NCBI GenBank assembly: GCA_964393115.1
Contig: CAYMST010000090.1
Span: 1 to 16,800, forward strand
Source: CAYMST01 sp964393115
GTDB lineage: Bacteria > Bacteroidota > Bacteroidia > Cytophagales > Cyclobacteriaceae
Direction of reading: 5' to 3'
DNA: 16,800 nucleotides
This document shows positions 7,912 to 16,726 of this stretch, one piece after another. Below the pieces are notes generated by a model. The model was not told the origin of the DNA. It did not search any database and worked only from the letters and a program-made list of their open reading frames with translations. Positions within the stretch are counted from its first letter, which is position 1. Each line of letters starts with the position of its first letter. The translations under genes were made by a program, and so were the position numbers.

Positions 7912-9150
7912 CTAAAAGTATTTTCTCATATTCATAAAGGGCTTTTCAATGTATAAAAAGCTTAACACACTAAGCACTATGGTACCTGCTATAGACATCA
8001 TCGCAGTCATTACCATTTCGTTCTGGTCCAGAATATGATCATTTTCCCAAAACAAGAAGTAAAATGCAAAAACCATCATTGGGTGCCATATATAAGCCGA
8101 ATAGGTCAGCTGACTACAGGTATAAAATGGCTTCATGGATAAAAACGATTTAATGTGAGAAGAATACCTCGGAGCATTCAAATAAATCAGCATTAGTATG
8201 GCCAGGAAGGTAGAGAAGATATTCCTAAAGCCCACCACAAAAAGCTTTTCCCAACCGGCCAACCAGTCGATGGGAATAAGGACTATGGACATGAGCATTA
8301 AAACACAAACGATCTCGGTAAACAAAAACGACTTCTTCCTTAAAAGAAATTGTTTCAATGGTTGATACCGAGTAAGCCATGCAGCGGTAACACCTACTAT
8401 TATAGCACCAAATCGAGTATGTAGATTATCATATACAGTACTAAAAAAAACATTAGAAGTATCTAGAAGTACAGAAAACTCCACAGAATTGGAGATGGAC
8501 ATATCTCCCAAAGCGACATACCTCAGGTAAAAAGAGAGTAAAAACACAATAATGACAAAGACCAGAAACAGACGCTTTGATTTCACTAAAAAAAAGGCCG
8601 TCCATGGAAAGATAAAGTAAAATTGCTCTTCCACTGCCAGTGACCAACTCCAAAGCATAAACTGTTTTTGATGTGGCAAGAAGTTATTCACATATAAAAA
8701 ATTCGCCCAGATGGTTGAAGAATTTTTGGGCTCTATTAAGGCGTACTCCGAAAAATAACCCATCAAAACAACCAGAATACCGGTATAATAAATGGGCATT
8801 AGCCTAAAAAAACGTCGCTTATAAAATCGAAAAATGTTGAGCTTACCATCACGCTCATACTCTCGAAGCAATAGATCAGCAATAAGATACCCACTGATAA
8901 CAAAAAACATATCGACGCCTAATGTTCCTCTCCAAAGCCATGGAAGCGCTTTAGATTGAGCATAAAATTGGGTTAACGACTCCTCCGGAATAAACTTCTT
9001 AAACACATAAATCAAGTGAAATAGAAATACCCAAATAAAACTTATGGAGCGCATGCCATCCAAAAAGCTAATTTGGCCAACTGGTGGGGTAGTGAGCGAA
9101 GCGTAGTTCTTCCGAAAATTAAAACAGCCGATTAATTCCGCACGTGTCAT
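7912..9150 (-). CDS. Acyltransferase 3 family membrane protein (OafA/YrhL type)
   Basis: This integral inner-membrane acyltransferase is of the family that moves acetyl or other acyl groups onto cell-surface sugars such as O-antigen, capsule or peptidoglycan. Family features in order: ISFLDGMRSISFIWVFLFHL at 27-46 with the conserved histidine H45; the LGVDMFFVISGYLI block at 77-90; an RRFFRLMPIYY arginine-rich stretch at 112-122; WSLAVEEQFYFIFP at 169-182; and the C-terminal SFLYIEKP at 397-404. About ten hydrophobic segments follow through the 412 aa. There is no SGNH domain fused at the C-terminus, so any such partner would be separate. The acceptor is unknown. No glycan biosynthesis genes neighbour it, so it appears as an isolated gene with its own promoter. 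Confidence 0.93.
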   Translation of the reverse strand: MTRAELIGCFNFRKNYASLTTPPVGQISFLDGMRSISFIWVFLFHLIYVFKKFIPEESLTQFYAQSKALPWLWRGTLGVDMFFVISGYLIADLLLREYERDGKLNIFRFYKRRFFRLMPIYYTGILVVLMGYFSEYALIEPKNSSTIWANFLYVNNFLPHQKQFMLWSWSLAVEEQFYFIFPWTAFFLVKSKRLFLVFVIIVFLLSFYLRYVALGDMSISNSVEFSVLLDTSNVFFSTVYDNLHTRFGAIIVGVTAAWLTRYQPLKQFLLRKKSFLFTEIVCVLMLMSIVLIPIDWLAGWEKLFVVGFRNIFSTFLAILMLIYLNAPRYSSHIKSFLSMKPFYTCSQLTYSAYIWHPMMVFAFYFLFWENDHILDQNEMVMTAMMSIAGTIVLSVLSFLYIEKPFMNMRKYF

Positions 9151-9168
9151 TCACAATGAATTGAAAAG

Positions 9169-9176
9169 CAAAACTA
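9169..9176 (-). promoter_or_regulatory. Candidate -7 box of the acyltransferase gene
   Basis: The minus strand reads TAGTTTTG, matching TAnnTTTG, 18 bp before the ATG at 9150. This would give a very short leader. No TTTG was found at the -33 position, so support is partial. Confidence 0.33.
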
Positions 9177-9279
9177 GTGAATGCAATTTTATACTTTATA
9201 GACCTGTAATGTTCTGAGGAAATAATAGCAGTAGCAAAGAGCCTAGATAGGTTATCACGTGAACTACTAAAATATCAAT

Positions 9280-9315
9280 GCCATAGGATTTTAGGTTTTC
9301 GTAAAATCCTATGGC
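9280..9315 (-). terminator. Perfect 14-bp hairpin after the giant surface-protein gene
   Basis: GCCATAGGATTTTA, an 8-nt loop GGTTTTCG, and TAAAATCCTATGGC form a perfect 14-bp stem, 33 bp beyond the stop of the giant gene. The minus-strand sequence after it (ATTGATATTTTAG) is AT-rich but has no clean T-run. It probably ends the surface-protein operon and protects its 3' end. Confidence 0.65.
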
Positions 9316-9348
9316 TTAAGAAAGAAAAGTATCTAGTACCTACCTTGG

Positions 9349-12300
9349 TCATTGCTTCGTAACCTTATACGTAAGCTTAATATTGCCATCTTCATCGGCA
9401 ATCGTCAAATGATAGAGGCCATCCGCTAGTCCTGACAAATCTACTGAAGTACCCTGCAATCCAAGTTTATGATCTAGGGAGGTAGCAAAAACGCAAACTC
9501 CCAAATTATTGAAAATCTTCATTTTCAAACCATTTAGCTTTCTATTGACCTTGTAGTTAATGTTGAGCAGATCATTTGTTGGGACAGGATAGACATTAAG
9601 ATCCCTAACAAAAGGCTTCAAAACACCTGTTCGGGTTACCTCTGTCAATTGTATACCTTCTTCCGTGATTTCAGCTTCTAATTGTATTTGGTTTTTATCC
9701 CTTGCCAAATCAAACTCCAACGGAATTACCGAATTTGAATCCATAGGTACTCCTGGAAACTGAATATTGATATAGTAAATATCATCCGCTGAAAGATTGT
9801 CAAAGGAGAACTGTCCATCATCGTTTGTAGTGGTATAAGCAATAAACTGAAGCGTATCGAAGACACTTTGCGTTCTTAGTTCCGAACTTGGTCTATATAG
9901 TGATACCCCAGCCAAACGCACCCTTCTCCTTGCTTGAATTCTTAAAGAAGATGTCGTCTCATCATCAAAATTTGTTTCTACTATTCCTAATATACCATTA
10001 TCACCAACCTTGGGTTGATTTACTGGCTCACCAACTAAATCGATATCCAAGTTTTGGCCATCGCTGTTTTGACGAAGTTCGATTGTATCTGCATCCTCCC
10101 ACAAGTGAGTATTCCCAAAATAAGTTTGTAACAATTCTGTTCCTGTTTCCTCTGTTCGGGCTAGTACCATATAGTCATCCAATAACACATCACTGAATGT
10201 ATAGGCACCACCATCTGAGACCTCTACCGTGGTCAAAGAATCAAAGGGTCCATCCTGAACTTTGTACAACGTAGCGTTTCCAGCATCAAGGGTTGTGGTT
10301 CCATCAGTTCTATACAAAATACCTGATATATCAGAGACCACTTGGACATCGCTCAAGTTGCTGGAGATGGTAAGCCCATCTACCAAATTAGAAGTTATGT
10401 TCACCTGATAAGCTCCAATGTCAGACCTTTTCAAACTATCAACAAAGAACACGCTATCCATAGCTCCAATACTGACCCCGTCAAGCGTCCATTCATATTG
10501 GTTGGCTGAGCCCGCGATTTGCCCGTCAAGCGTTAGTGAAGCACCTGCTTTGAGTGTAAGATCCTGCATAGCGCCAAAATTCTTCTGTGGACTATAGACA
10601 ATGCCTGCAGTATTAACATTTTTCTCTAATGCATCAAACTGCAAAAAGTTTTCTGATACATCTAATGAAGTTAATGACTTGTGATCCTCAAAATTTGCAA
10701 TATCTGTCAAGTCGTTATTCGAAAAGTTCGCCGTTTGTAAACTAGTAATATCCGTTATTGATTGAGGAACTTGACCACTTAAAGCATTATTCGATAGGTT
10801 CAATCCAGTCACACGGTTATTTCCTATGGCTACCCCAGTCCATTCACTAGTAAGATCATTTTCTTCACTCCAATTCGTATTCAATGTCCAATTCTCTCCA
10901 TTCGTAGCATTGAATAGTTCCAGTAAAACCAATTTATCTCGCTCTAATGAGGAGACTCTTAAGCTCTTATTCGCACTAACTAGAGTTAGGTCTGGAAGAA
11001 TTAGGGAACTGACCTCAACTCTGTAATCACCCTCATCATTGAAAGTAACGTTTTCCAAGAGTAATCCCGATGAGTCACTTAAGGAAACGTCATCTTTGAA
11101 CCACTCATACGTCAGGAGGTTACCTCTTGCATCTGCGGTAAATGTAATCGACGAATCCGTTTCCATCAACGTATCCAACGGACTACCAAAAATTTGCTGT
11201 GGTGCATATGTATAATCAGCAATATCAAAGAGTCGCTCCAATACATCGAATTGTAATCTATTTCCGGCTATACTCACCGTATCAAGACTATCTAACTTTC
11301 CAAAATCAGGGAGATATACTAAGTCGTTACTATCTAACCTTAGCGTATGCAACTGATCGAGTTGTAACAATGATGCCGGAAGAGAATCCATAATTTCGTT
11401 TCGCGATAAGTCAATCTCTTGAAGTGCATTGGCATAGGCAAAATCGTCAGGGATAGTTCCAGATAAACCGTTCTCATCCAGTTGTAGGCCCACTAATCGA
11501 AGGGTCTTAACATTGCCGAAAAAATCGTCAAATATTCCGGACTGATTGAGGATATTCAGGTCGCTGAACTCACTTACTTCATCCGTCTCCCTAAAGGAGA
11601 GATCTTGAGTAATGTCGCCATCAATTATGCCATCATCTATGGGCAACCTGAAAATACTATTTGACACACTATCTAAAGTCACACCTACCCACGATGATAG
11701 CGGTCCTGAAAGCCAATTGTCAGCATTTAACCACCTATCACCATCTAGCGATTGGTATAGAGACACCAGCGCCAAAGAATCCTGGTCTAGATACGGCAGC
11801 GCAGTATTATATACTCTAGAGGTTAGTACCAAGTCAGTGACAATAGGGCTTGTCACCGTCAACTGATAACGACCAGTATCATTGCCCGTGTAGAATGGAA
11901 TAGTAATGCTGCTTTCTGTTTGTGAAGGGATCGGATTGTCATTCAAGGTCCATTGAAAAACATTATTGTCGCCTCCAAAATTAAGATGTGTCAGCGCAAA
12001 TGGACGACCATAGGGAATCACTGAATCCACGGCTATATCTCCAAATAACCTTTGGTTTTGATAGTTAAACCCTGATAACCCTACATTGGGTTCTAAATCA
12101 CCAAAGTCTAAGAAATTATCCTCAACACTGAAGGTATCAAGAGCAGGCAAAGCCCCTAGAGGAGGAAGGCCCCTGATTGCATTTGAACTTAAATCTATAG
12201 TTTCCAGCGCCTGAAGCTCAGCAAAACCATCAGGAATAGTATCTTGTATAAGATTACTTCCTAAATTCAAATACCTCAACTGATCCAAAAAGGTAAATTC

Positions 12301-14373
12301 TCTTGGTATAGCTCCAGAAATGTTATTATTCGGGAGACTGAGGGAGTCCACTCTACCATTCGTCAGCCCAACACCAGACCAAGAATCCAACACACTAAAG
12401 TTCCAACCAAACCTTAAGAACCAAAAATTGCCATTTGTGGCCTCAAAAAGCCTCGTTAATGCCAATGAATCTAATGCCCTACCTGGTGGTAAGTTGAAAA
12501 AACTTTGTGTTTCCGGAATACTCCACTGATCGTTGGTATTCAAAGCTCGAACGCCAACAGTTAATTGACCGGAATCAGTCATTTCATCAGGAATAATAAA
12601 TTGGAAAGTTGTATCATTCGTTTCACCTAAATCTATTTCAATACCATTGCCATACCCTGGATCTTCACTTACGAAATACTCAATAGACTTAACCGGAAAT
12701 AACTCAACCCCTTTTTCATCTATTAAAAACGCTCTAGACTCCGGCATACTCCAAGTACCACCAACAAGTTTTGAACGGACATATAGGGTATGAAAGCCTT
12801 TAGGCAAATCTGTTTCTTCGAGAAGTTGTTCAATAAAAACAATATTATTTGCTTCAAAAGCATCGAATCCAGTGCCTGCCCCATAACCTGGATCATTATC
12901 AATAAAGTATTCCACTTCTTCGATTTCAGGGCTTCCTGCCGATAAATCGACGTAAACTAAATGAGACTCATAAATTCCCCATGTACCGCCTGCCTTTCTG
13001 GCTCGAAAGAAAACATTATGAAAGCCTGTCGTAATGGACTGACCATCAATATTCTGATCAACATTCACAATGGGAGCAGATGAAATAAAGTCAATTGGTG
13101 TAGCATTTCCCACACCTGGATCCTCATCAATAAAGTACTCAACAGCATCAATAGAATCTGTAACACCTGATTCATCTACATAAATTAATGATGTCTCTGG
13201 CATTCCCCATGTTCCACCTTCAAGCTTTGCACGAATAAACACGTTGTGAAAACCACGTTCCAATCCCGACGTCACCAGTTTTTCGTCAATATCTACTTGT
13301 GGGGCTACTCCTGAAGTAAGCGGGATAATCGCTCCGTTTCCATACCCCGGATCAACGTCCACAAAATACTCGACCGTATCAATGTTCGTTACCTGACCAG
13401 AAGGATCTACATATATCAACGACGATTCGAATATTCCCCAGTTACCCCCTTCTAACTTTGGTCTAATGAATAAATTGTGAAAACCAGGGGTTATGCCTTG
13501 TGCATCAATTTTCTCATCAATATCAACAGATACACCAATCCCCGAAGTGATTGGGATAAGTGTTCCTAAGCCATAACCAGGGTCCTCATTTAAAAAATAT
13601 TCAACGGTATCGATGTTTGCCGACTGACCTGAGGGATCTACATAGAACACCGCAGACTGGGGTAAACCCCATTCTCCACCTTCTAATTTTGGACGAAGGA
13701 AGAGGTTGTGAAAGCCCATCTCCAACCCATCAGTAGATACTTTTTCTTCAATATCAACGATTGCTCCACCGCTAGTCGTCAAAATATCACCCAAACCGAA
13801 TCCAGGATCAATGTCAAAATAATATTCAACAGTGTCCACAATATTCGTTTGGCCAGACTGATCGATATATACGAGATGAACCTCTGGGATCCCCCATGCA
13901 CCGTCCTCTGCAAGGCCTCTGACAAAGAGATTATGGAACCCACGCGCTAAAGCCGTAGCATCTACCTTCTCCTCTATATCAAATACCGCGGAGGCTCCCT
14001 GTGCCCCAAAGGTTTGTCCAAGACCATAGCCAGGGTCATCATCGAAAAAATATTCAGCATCGGATAACAATACCACTTGATTTCGAGATTTCAGCTCGAA
14101 AGGGAACACCTCAGCAAAACTCCAGCGCTCCAAGTCATTTTTCGTCCTAACATGTAACGTATGAAAACCCAGAGGCAGGCTAGCCACGTCAAGCTCAATT
14201 GATATTTCAGAATCAGTATTGAATGTTGTTGGAAGAGTAGTGGCGTTTCCAACTCCTGGATCGTTGCGATCATAGAAATACTCGATTTGCATCTGTGCCT
14301 TAGCAGCAAAAGCGAAGTATAGTAAGCAAAATGAAACGAGTAATCCGGTCTTGGTAGATTTTAATAAAAGCAT
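9349..14373 (-). CDS. Giant T9SS-sorted surface protein: 8 DPGxG repeats, 3 LRR-Ig modules
   Basis: This is a probable cell-surface or secreted adhesin-like protein exported by Sec and then the type IX secretion system. The ATG at 14373 gives 1674 aa and a good signal peptide (MLLLKSTKTGLLVSF...FAAKAQ). A TTG at 14391 would add six residues and overlap the upstream gene. Numbering from that ATG, residues about 30-626 are eight repeats of 75-78 aa. Residues about 631-855, 858-1142 and 1143-1346 are three modules, each with a W..GV-type cap, LRRs of the LxLSxNxLSGxIP kind and an Ig-like domain ending in a G-x-Y motif (GRYQLTVTS, GDYRVEVSS, GAYQVNITS). Residues 1349-1406 and about 1459-1540 resemble carboxypeptidase-regulatory/SdrD-B folds, with the LLQTYFGNTHLW segment between them. 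The end (1592-1674) is a T9SS type A sorting domain beginning NVYPVPTNDLLNI. The gene lies 10 bp after a beta-helix gene and is probably cotranscribed with it. No enzyme domain was recognised; the ligand is unknown. Confidence 0.9.
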   Translation of the reverse strand: MLLLKSTKTGLLVSFCLLYFAFAAKAQMQIEYFYDRNDPGVGNATTLPTTFNTDSEISIELDVASLPLGFHTLHVRTKNDLERWSFAEVFPFELKSRNQVVLLSDAEYFFDDDPGYGLGQTFGAQGASAVFDIEEKVDATALARGFHNLFVRGLAEDGAWGIPEVHLVYIDQSGQTNIVDTVEYYFDIDPGFGLGDILTTSGGAIVDIEEKVSTDGLEMGFHNLFLRPKLEGGEWGLPQSAVFYVDPSGQSANIDTVEYFLNEDPGYGLGTLIPITSGIGVSVDIDEKIDAQGITPGFHNLFIRPKLEGGNWGIFESSLIYVDPSGQVTNIDTVEYFVDVDPGYGNGAIIPLTSGVAPQVDIDEKLVTSGLERGFHNVFIRAKLEGGTWGMPETSLIYVDESGVTDSIDAVEYFIDEDPGVGNATPIDFISSAPIVNVDQNIDGQSITTGFHNVFFRARKAGGTWGIYESHLVYVDLSAGSPEIEEVEYFIDNDPGYGAGTGFDAFEANNIVFIEQLLEETDLPKGFHTLYVRSKLVGGTWSMPESRAFLIDEKGVELFPVKSIEYFVSEDPGYGNGIEIDLGETNDTTFQFIIPDEMTDSGQLTVGVRALNTNDQWSIPETQSFFNLPPGRALDSLALTRLFEATNGNFWFLRFGWNFSVLDSWSGVGLTNGRVDSLSLPNNNISGAIPREFTFLDQLRYLNLGSNLIQDTIPDGFAELQALETIDLSSNAIRGLPPLGALPALDTFSVEDNFLDFGDLEPNVGLSGFNYQNQRLFGDIAVDSVIPYGRPFALTHLNFGGDNNVFQWTLNDNPIPSQTESSITIPFYTGNDTGRYQLTVTSPIVTDLVLTSRVYNTALPYLDQDSLALVSLYQSLDGDRWLNADNWLSGPLSSWVGVTLDSVSNSIFRLPIDDGIIDGDITQDLSFRETDEVSEFSDLNILNQSGIFDDFFGNVKTLRLVGLQLDENGLSGTIPDDFAYANALQEIDLSRNEIMDSLPASLLQLDQLHTLRLDSNDLVYLPDFGKLDSLDTVSIAGNRLQFDVLERLFDIADYTYAPQQIFGSPLDTLMETDSSITFTADARGNLLTYEWFKDDVSLSDSSGLLLENVTFNDEGDYRVEVSSLILPDLTLVSANKSLRVSSLERDKLVLLELFNATNGENWTLNTNWSEENDLTSEWTGVAIGNNRVTGLNLSNNALSGQVPQSITDITSLQTANFSNNDLTDIANFEDHKSLTSLDVSENFLQFDALEKNVNTAGIVYSPQKNFGAMQDLTLKAGASLTLDGQIAGSANQYEWTLDGVSIGAMDSVFFVDSLKRSDIGAYQVNITSNLVDGLTISSNLSDVQVVSDISGILYRTDGTTTLDAGNATLYKVQDGPFDSLTTVEVSDGGAYTFSDVLLDDYMVLARTEETGTELLQTYFGNTHLWEDADTIELRQNSDGQNLDIDLVGEPVNQPKVGDNGILGIVETNFDDETTSSLRIQARRRVRLAGVSLYRPSSELRTQSVFDTLQFIAYTTTNDDGQFSFDNLSADDIYYINIQFPGVPMDSNSVIPLEFDLARDKNQIQLEAEITEEGIQLTEVTRTGVLKPFVRDLNVYPVPTNDLLNINYKVNRKLNGLKMKIFNNLGVCVFATSLDHKLGLQGTSVDLSGLADGLYHLTIADEDGNIKLTYKVTKQ
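12496..14286 (-). repeat. Eight tandem protein repeats (about 76 aa, 228 bp) in the giant surface protein
   Basis: Each unit opens with EYFxDxDPGxGxG and continues with VDIDEK-like, GFHNLFxRxKLEGGxWG and LIYVDxSG segments. The EYF motifs start at residues 31, 107, 183, 258, 335, 412, 487 and 565 counted from the ATG at 14373. Middle units (3 to 6) are the most alike; unit 1 and unit 8 are divergent (unit 8 lacks the GFHNL core). The GFH...R...G.W pattern suggests a beta-sandwich similar to Fn3 or Ig folds, and the DxDPG loop could bind calcium. Both of these are inferences. No family name is recognised with confidence. Confidence 0.9.
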
Positions 14374-14383
14374 ACTTAATGTT

Positions 14384-15466
14384 TTAGTCAAGACCTCTTT
14401 TCAATGTTATTCTTAATCTCACAGTATCATCCACTATACCTTCGGAAAAACCTTGCGTTTCAATGACCGGCAATGCAGTTCCCAATGGTGTGAAATACTC
14501 TGTGCTACCCCCGTTGTAAACACCACGGTTTGGACTGGTGTCCTGAGCTGGTGAGCCATCCACCGTTTGTGGGTCAAAATAGCTCTCCCAATCATTAACC
14601 AAGGGTAAGTTCACAAATTCAGGGTCTACGGCATCGACATTTAAATCATTGTCGATGTTAGAAGGATCTGCGATACCTGGAATTACATCAGCAAAAGACT
14701 CGGAAGTCTGAAAAGTCATATTTCCAGAGAATGAATTGCCAAAAAAATTTGCAGGATCACTAGATTGTGGCGAGCGACCGTAGAAAATATTATACTCTAT
14801 ATTACAACCCTGAACCTGATGAAAAGCCAAGAAATTAGTATTGCTTTCAGCACCAATAAAAATATTATTTAAAATATTTGCTCCAGAAACTGTTATTGCA
14901 CCTTGACCTGCTTCTGACCCAAAGATGAGATTACTCACTATATCCACTGGTCCTACAATAGAACCTCCTTGTAAACGAATGACTGATTCACTAGTCAGAG
15001 CATCTGATCCAAGTACACATCCCGCGATCAAGAACTGACCAAGGGTTGCGCTGGTATTCGTAAAGTTGATCGACCTTGCGATATAACAATTAGTAATCTG
15101 CACGGCGTCCAAAGATGTACTAAGGTTTACCACTTGGGTAATAACCAAACCGTTTAGCACTGAGTTATCAGCTCCACCGCCTAACGTCACAGAAGACAAA
15201 GTAGTTGCTTGCTTACTATTTGTTTGTGGAGCAAACCCCACTCCGTAAATCACTAAATGCTTAGATATGGTAATATTACCATAGGTTCTTGAGCTCGGGT
15301 TGATGTATATGGTGTCACCATCTACAGCCGCACTATGGGCATCAGCGAAGGCAGCATAATATAACCCATTGATATCCGCATCAGTATTATTATCAACTGT
15401 AAGCGTTGCCGCACTTGAGGACAATGCCAGGAATAAACAAACGATTGAAAAGAATCTAGTTTTCAT
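14384..15466 (-). CDS. Exported right-handed beta-helix protein, paralog of the next gene upstream
   Basis: The best start is the ATG at 15466, giving a 360-aa protein with signal peptide MKTRFFSIVCLFLALSSSAA; a GTG at 15493 would add nine residues before it. After cleavage the sequence opens TLTVDNNTDADINGLYY. It then shows a parallel beta-helix pattern of short strands and NN/N-I-F turns (ILNNIFIG, CNIEYNIFYG), of the kind seen in pectate-lyase-like or NosD-like folds. No catalytic residues typical of a polysaccharide lyase could be assigned. The C-terminal 40 or so residues (from GSTEYFTPLGTALP) match the end of the neighbouring paralog, and there is no T9SS sorting domain. The stop lies 10 bp before the ATG of the giant surface-protein gene, so the two are very probably in one operon. 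An exported binding or structural role is inferred. Confidence 0.83.
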   Translation of the reverse strand: MKTRFFSIVCLFLALSSSAATLTVDNNTDADINGLYYAAFADAHSAAVDGDTIYINPSSRTYGNITISKHLVIYGVGFAPQTNSKQATTLSSVTLGGGADNSVLNGLVITQVVNLSTSLDAVQITNCYIARSINFTNTSATLGQFLIAGCVLGSDALTSESVIRLQGGSIVGPVDIVSNLIFGSEAGQGAITVSGANILNNIFIGAESNTNFLAFHQVQGCNIEYNIFYGRSPQSSDPANFFGNSFSGNMTFQTSESFADVIPGIADPSNIDNDLNVDAVDPEFVNLPLVNDWESYFDPQTVDGSPAQDTSPNRGVYNGGSTEYFTPLGTALPVIETQGFSEGIVDDTVRLRITLKRGLD

Positions 15467-15619
15467 GTGTTTTTGTTTGATTCTATTAATCACCAGCCGC
15501 TACAGCAGACCGTCGGTGACCCAGATAGAATTCGCAATAAACCTATTTATCCACTGTTGATATACTCAGGACATTAGGTTTGTGCTCATTTCATGATTTC
15601 AAAAGCTTGAATCACAAAA

Positions 15620-16726
15620 TCAATTTCCTCCGACCGCACGCAGTTTAACGCTTAGGCTGTCTCCTTCTCGAATGATCTCAGGTACTATTAACGACTCGAT
15701 AAACGGAAGCGGAGTGCCTGTTGTGTTGAAAGGAATAGTACTTCCCGTAGGCCCAATGTCTGTGCCATCAGTACCTGTTCCTATCAGTTCAGTGGCTTCC
15801 AAAGCGGGATCCCATGAAAGGTCCCATCTATCCTGTGCCCTAATTGCGGTATCCAGAAATACTTCCTCAAAAGTAGCTATCGTATTAATCGTACCGGATA
15901 CTGAATTACCATTGGTTGTAGATAAAGAACTATCGCTTGCTAAGACGATGAGATTGTTTTTAAATGAAGTATTGGAAAGACTTGATCTACCTTGAGGATT
16001 TCTTCCTAAAAATATATTATTCGATATAGTTGCGTTGGAAACCGCATGTAAGGCAAACCGAGTGGCCTCACCGTTACCCAAAAAAAGATTGTTCTTCACA
16101 ATACATCCATTACAAGACAGTGTACCATCGTTGCCACTAGTGGAAGGAGTGATATCCCCTGTAAAAATATTGTTGGTAAGGATAACTTGTGAGGAGGCTG
16201 TACCAATATTTACAGCAACGGTATTCGTATGAGCTGTACCAAGATTTCCTATGATATTATTACGAATTATGACATTATTAAAAAAATCATTGGCATCACC
16301 TACGTATATTTCCTCTGCAACACAGTTGTCTAAAGACAAGTTACTAAAACCATTAGTTCCGCTTAGATTCCAACCAGCATACAATGTTCTAAAAACTAGA
16401 CCCGAAATCCGGACATTATTACCGCGAACGTATATATCCCTTACTCTTGATGTTAAAGGACCTTCTTTATCGGGATTAAAGCCGATACCAAATATACTTA
16501 TTGAGTCATTTGCCAACTCAATAGTCACATCTGCATACTCTACCGCGCTTGGTTTTACATGTATAATGTCTCCTGCGCTGGCGGCATTTACGGCATCTTG
16601 GATGGAACCAAATACATGAGCTCCACCAGGACGACCCGCTGTGTTATCAACTAATAAAATGTTTTGTGAGAAAGCTGAATTAGTGAAAATACAGGTAAGG
16701 CAAAGAATAGAAAGAAAAGCTTTCAT
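15620..16726 (-). CDS. Exported right-handed beta-helix protein, paralog of the gene downstream
   Basis: This 368-aa protein has a signal peptide MKAFLSILCLTCIFTNSAFSQ. The mature start, NILLVDNTAGRPGG, parallels that of the downstream paralog. An opening block, IQDAVNAASAGDIIHVKPSA with YADVTIELANDSISIFGIGF, is typical of right-handed beta-helix proteins. Repeated NNI/NNL turns follow (IIRNNIIGN, ILTNNIFTG, TISNNIFLG, FKNNLIVL). The C-terminus TTGTPLPFIESLIVPEIIREG ends in a short strand (SLSVKLRA) and aligns with the end of the paralog; no T9SS sorting domain is present. A 153-bp gap separates it from the downstream paralog's ATG, with only a weak bulged hairpin just after its stop (about 15594-15614). 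A weak promoter-like pair (TTTG at 16766, TATAAAAT at 16744, minus strand) precedes it. Genes further upstream lie outside the window. Confidence 0.83.
   Translation of the reverse strand: MKAFLSILCLTCIFTNSAFSQNILLVDNTAGRPGGAHVFGSIQDAVNAASAGDIIHVKPSAVEYADVTIELANDSISIFGIGFNPDKEGPLTSRVRDIYVRGNNVRISGLVFRTLYAGWNLSGTNGFSNLSLDNCVAEEIYVGDANDFFNNVIIRNNIIGNLGTAHTNTVAVNIGTASSQVILTNNIFTGDITPSTSGNDGTLSCNGCIVKNNLFLGNGEATRFALHAVSNATISNNIFLGRNPQGRSSLSNTSFKNNLIVLASDSSLSTTNGNSVSGTINTIATFEEVFLDTAIRAQDRWDLSWDPALEATELIGTGTDGTDIGPTGSTIPFNTTGTPLPFIESLIVPEIIREGDSLSVKLRAVGGN

Noticed and set aside
14374..14391. TTG start for the giant protein, overlapping the upstream gene by 8 bp
   Set aside because: The in-frame ATG at 14373 gives a normal signal peptide and leaves a 10-bp gap, so the longer start is not needed.
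14384..16726. Beta-helix genes as polysaccharide lyases
   Set aside because: No catalytic motif of a known lyase or hydrolase family could be identified and there is no neighbouring polysaccharide-utilisation gene such as susC or susD.
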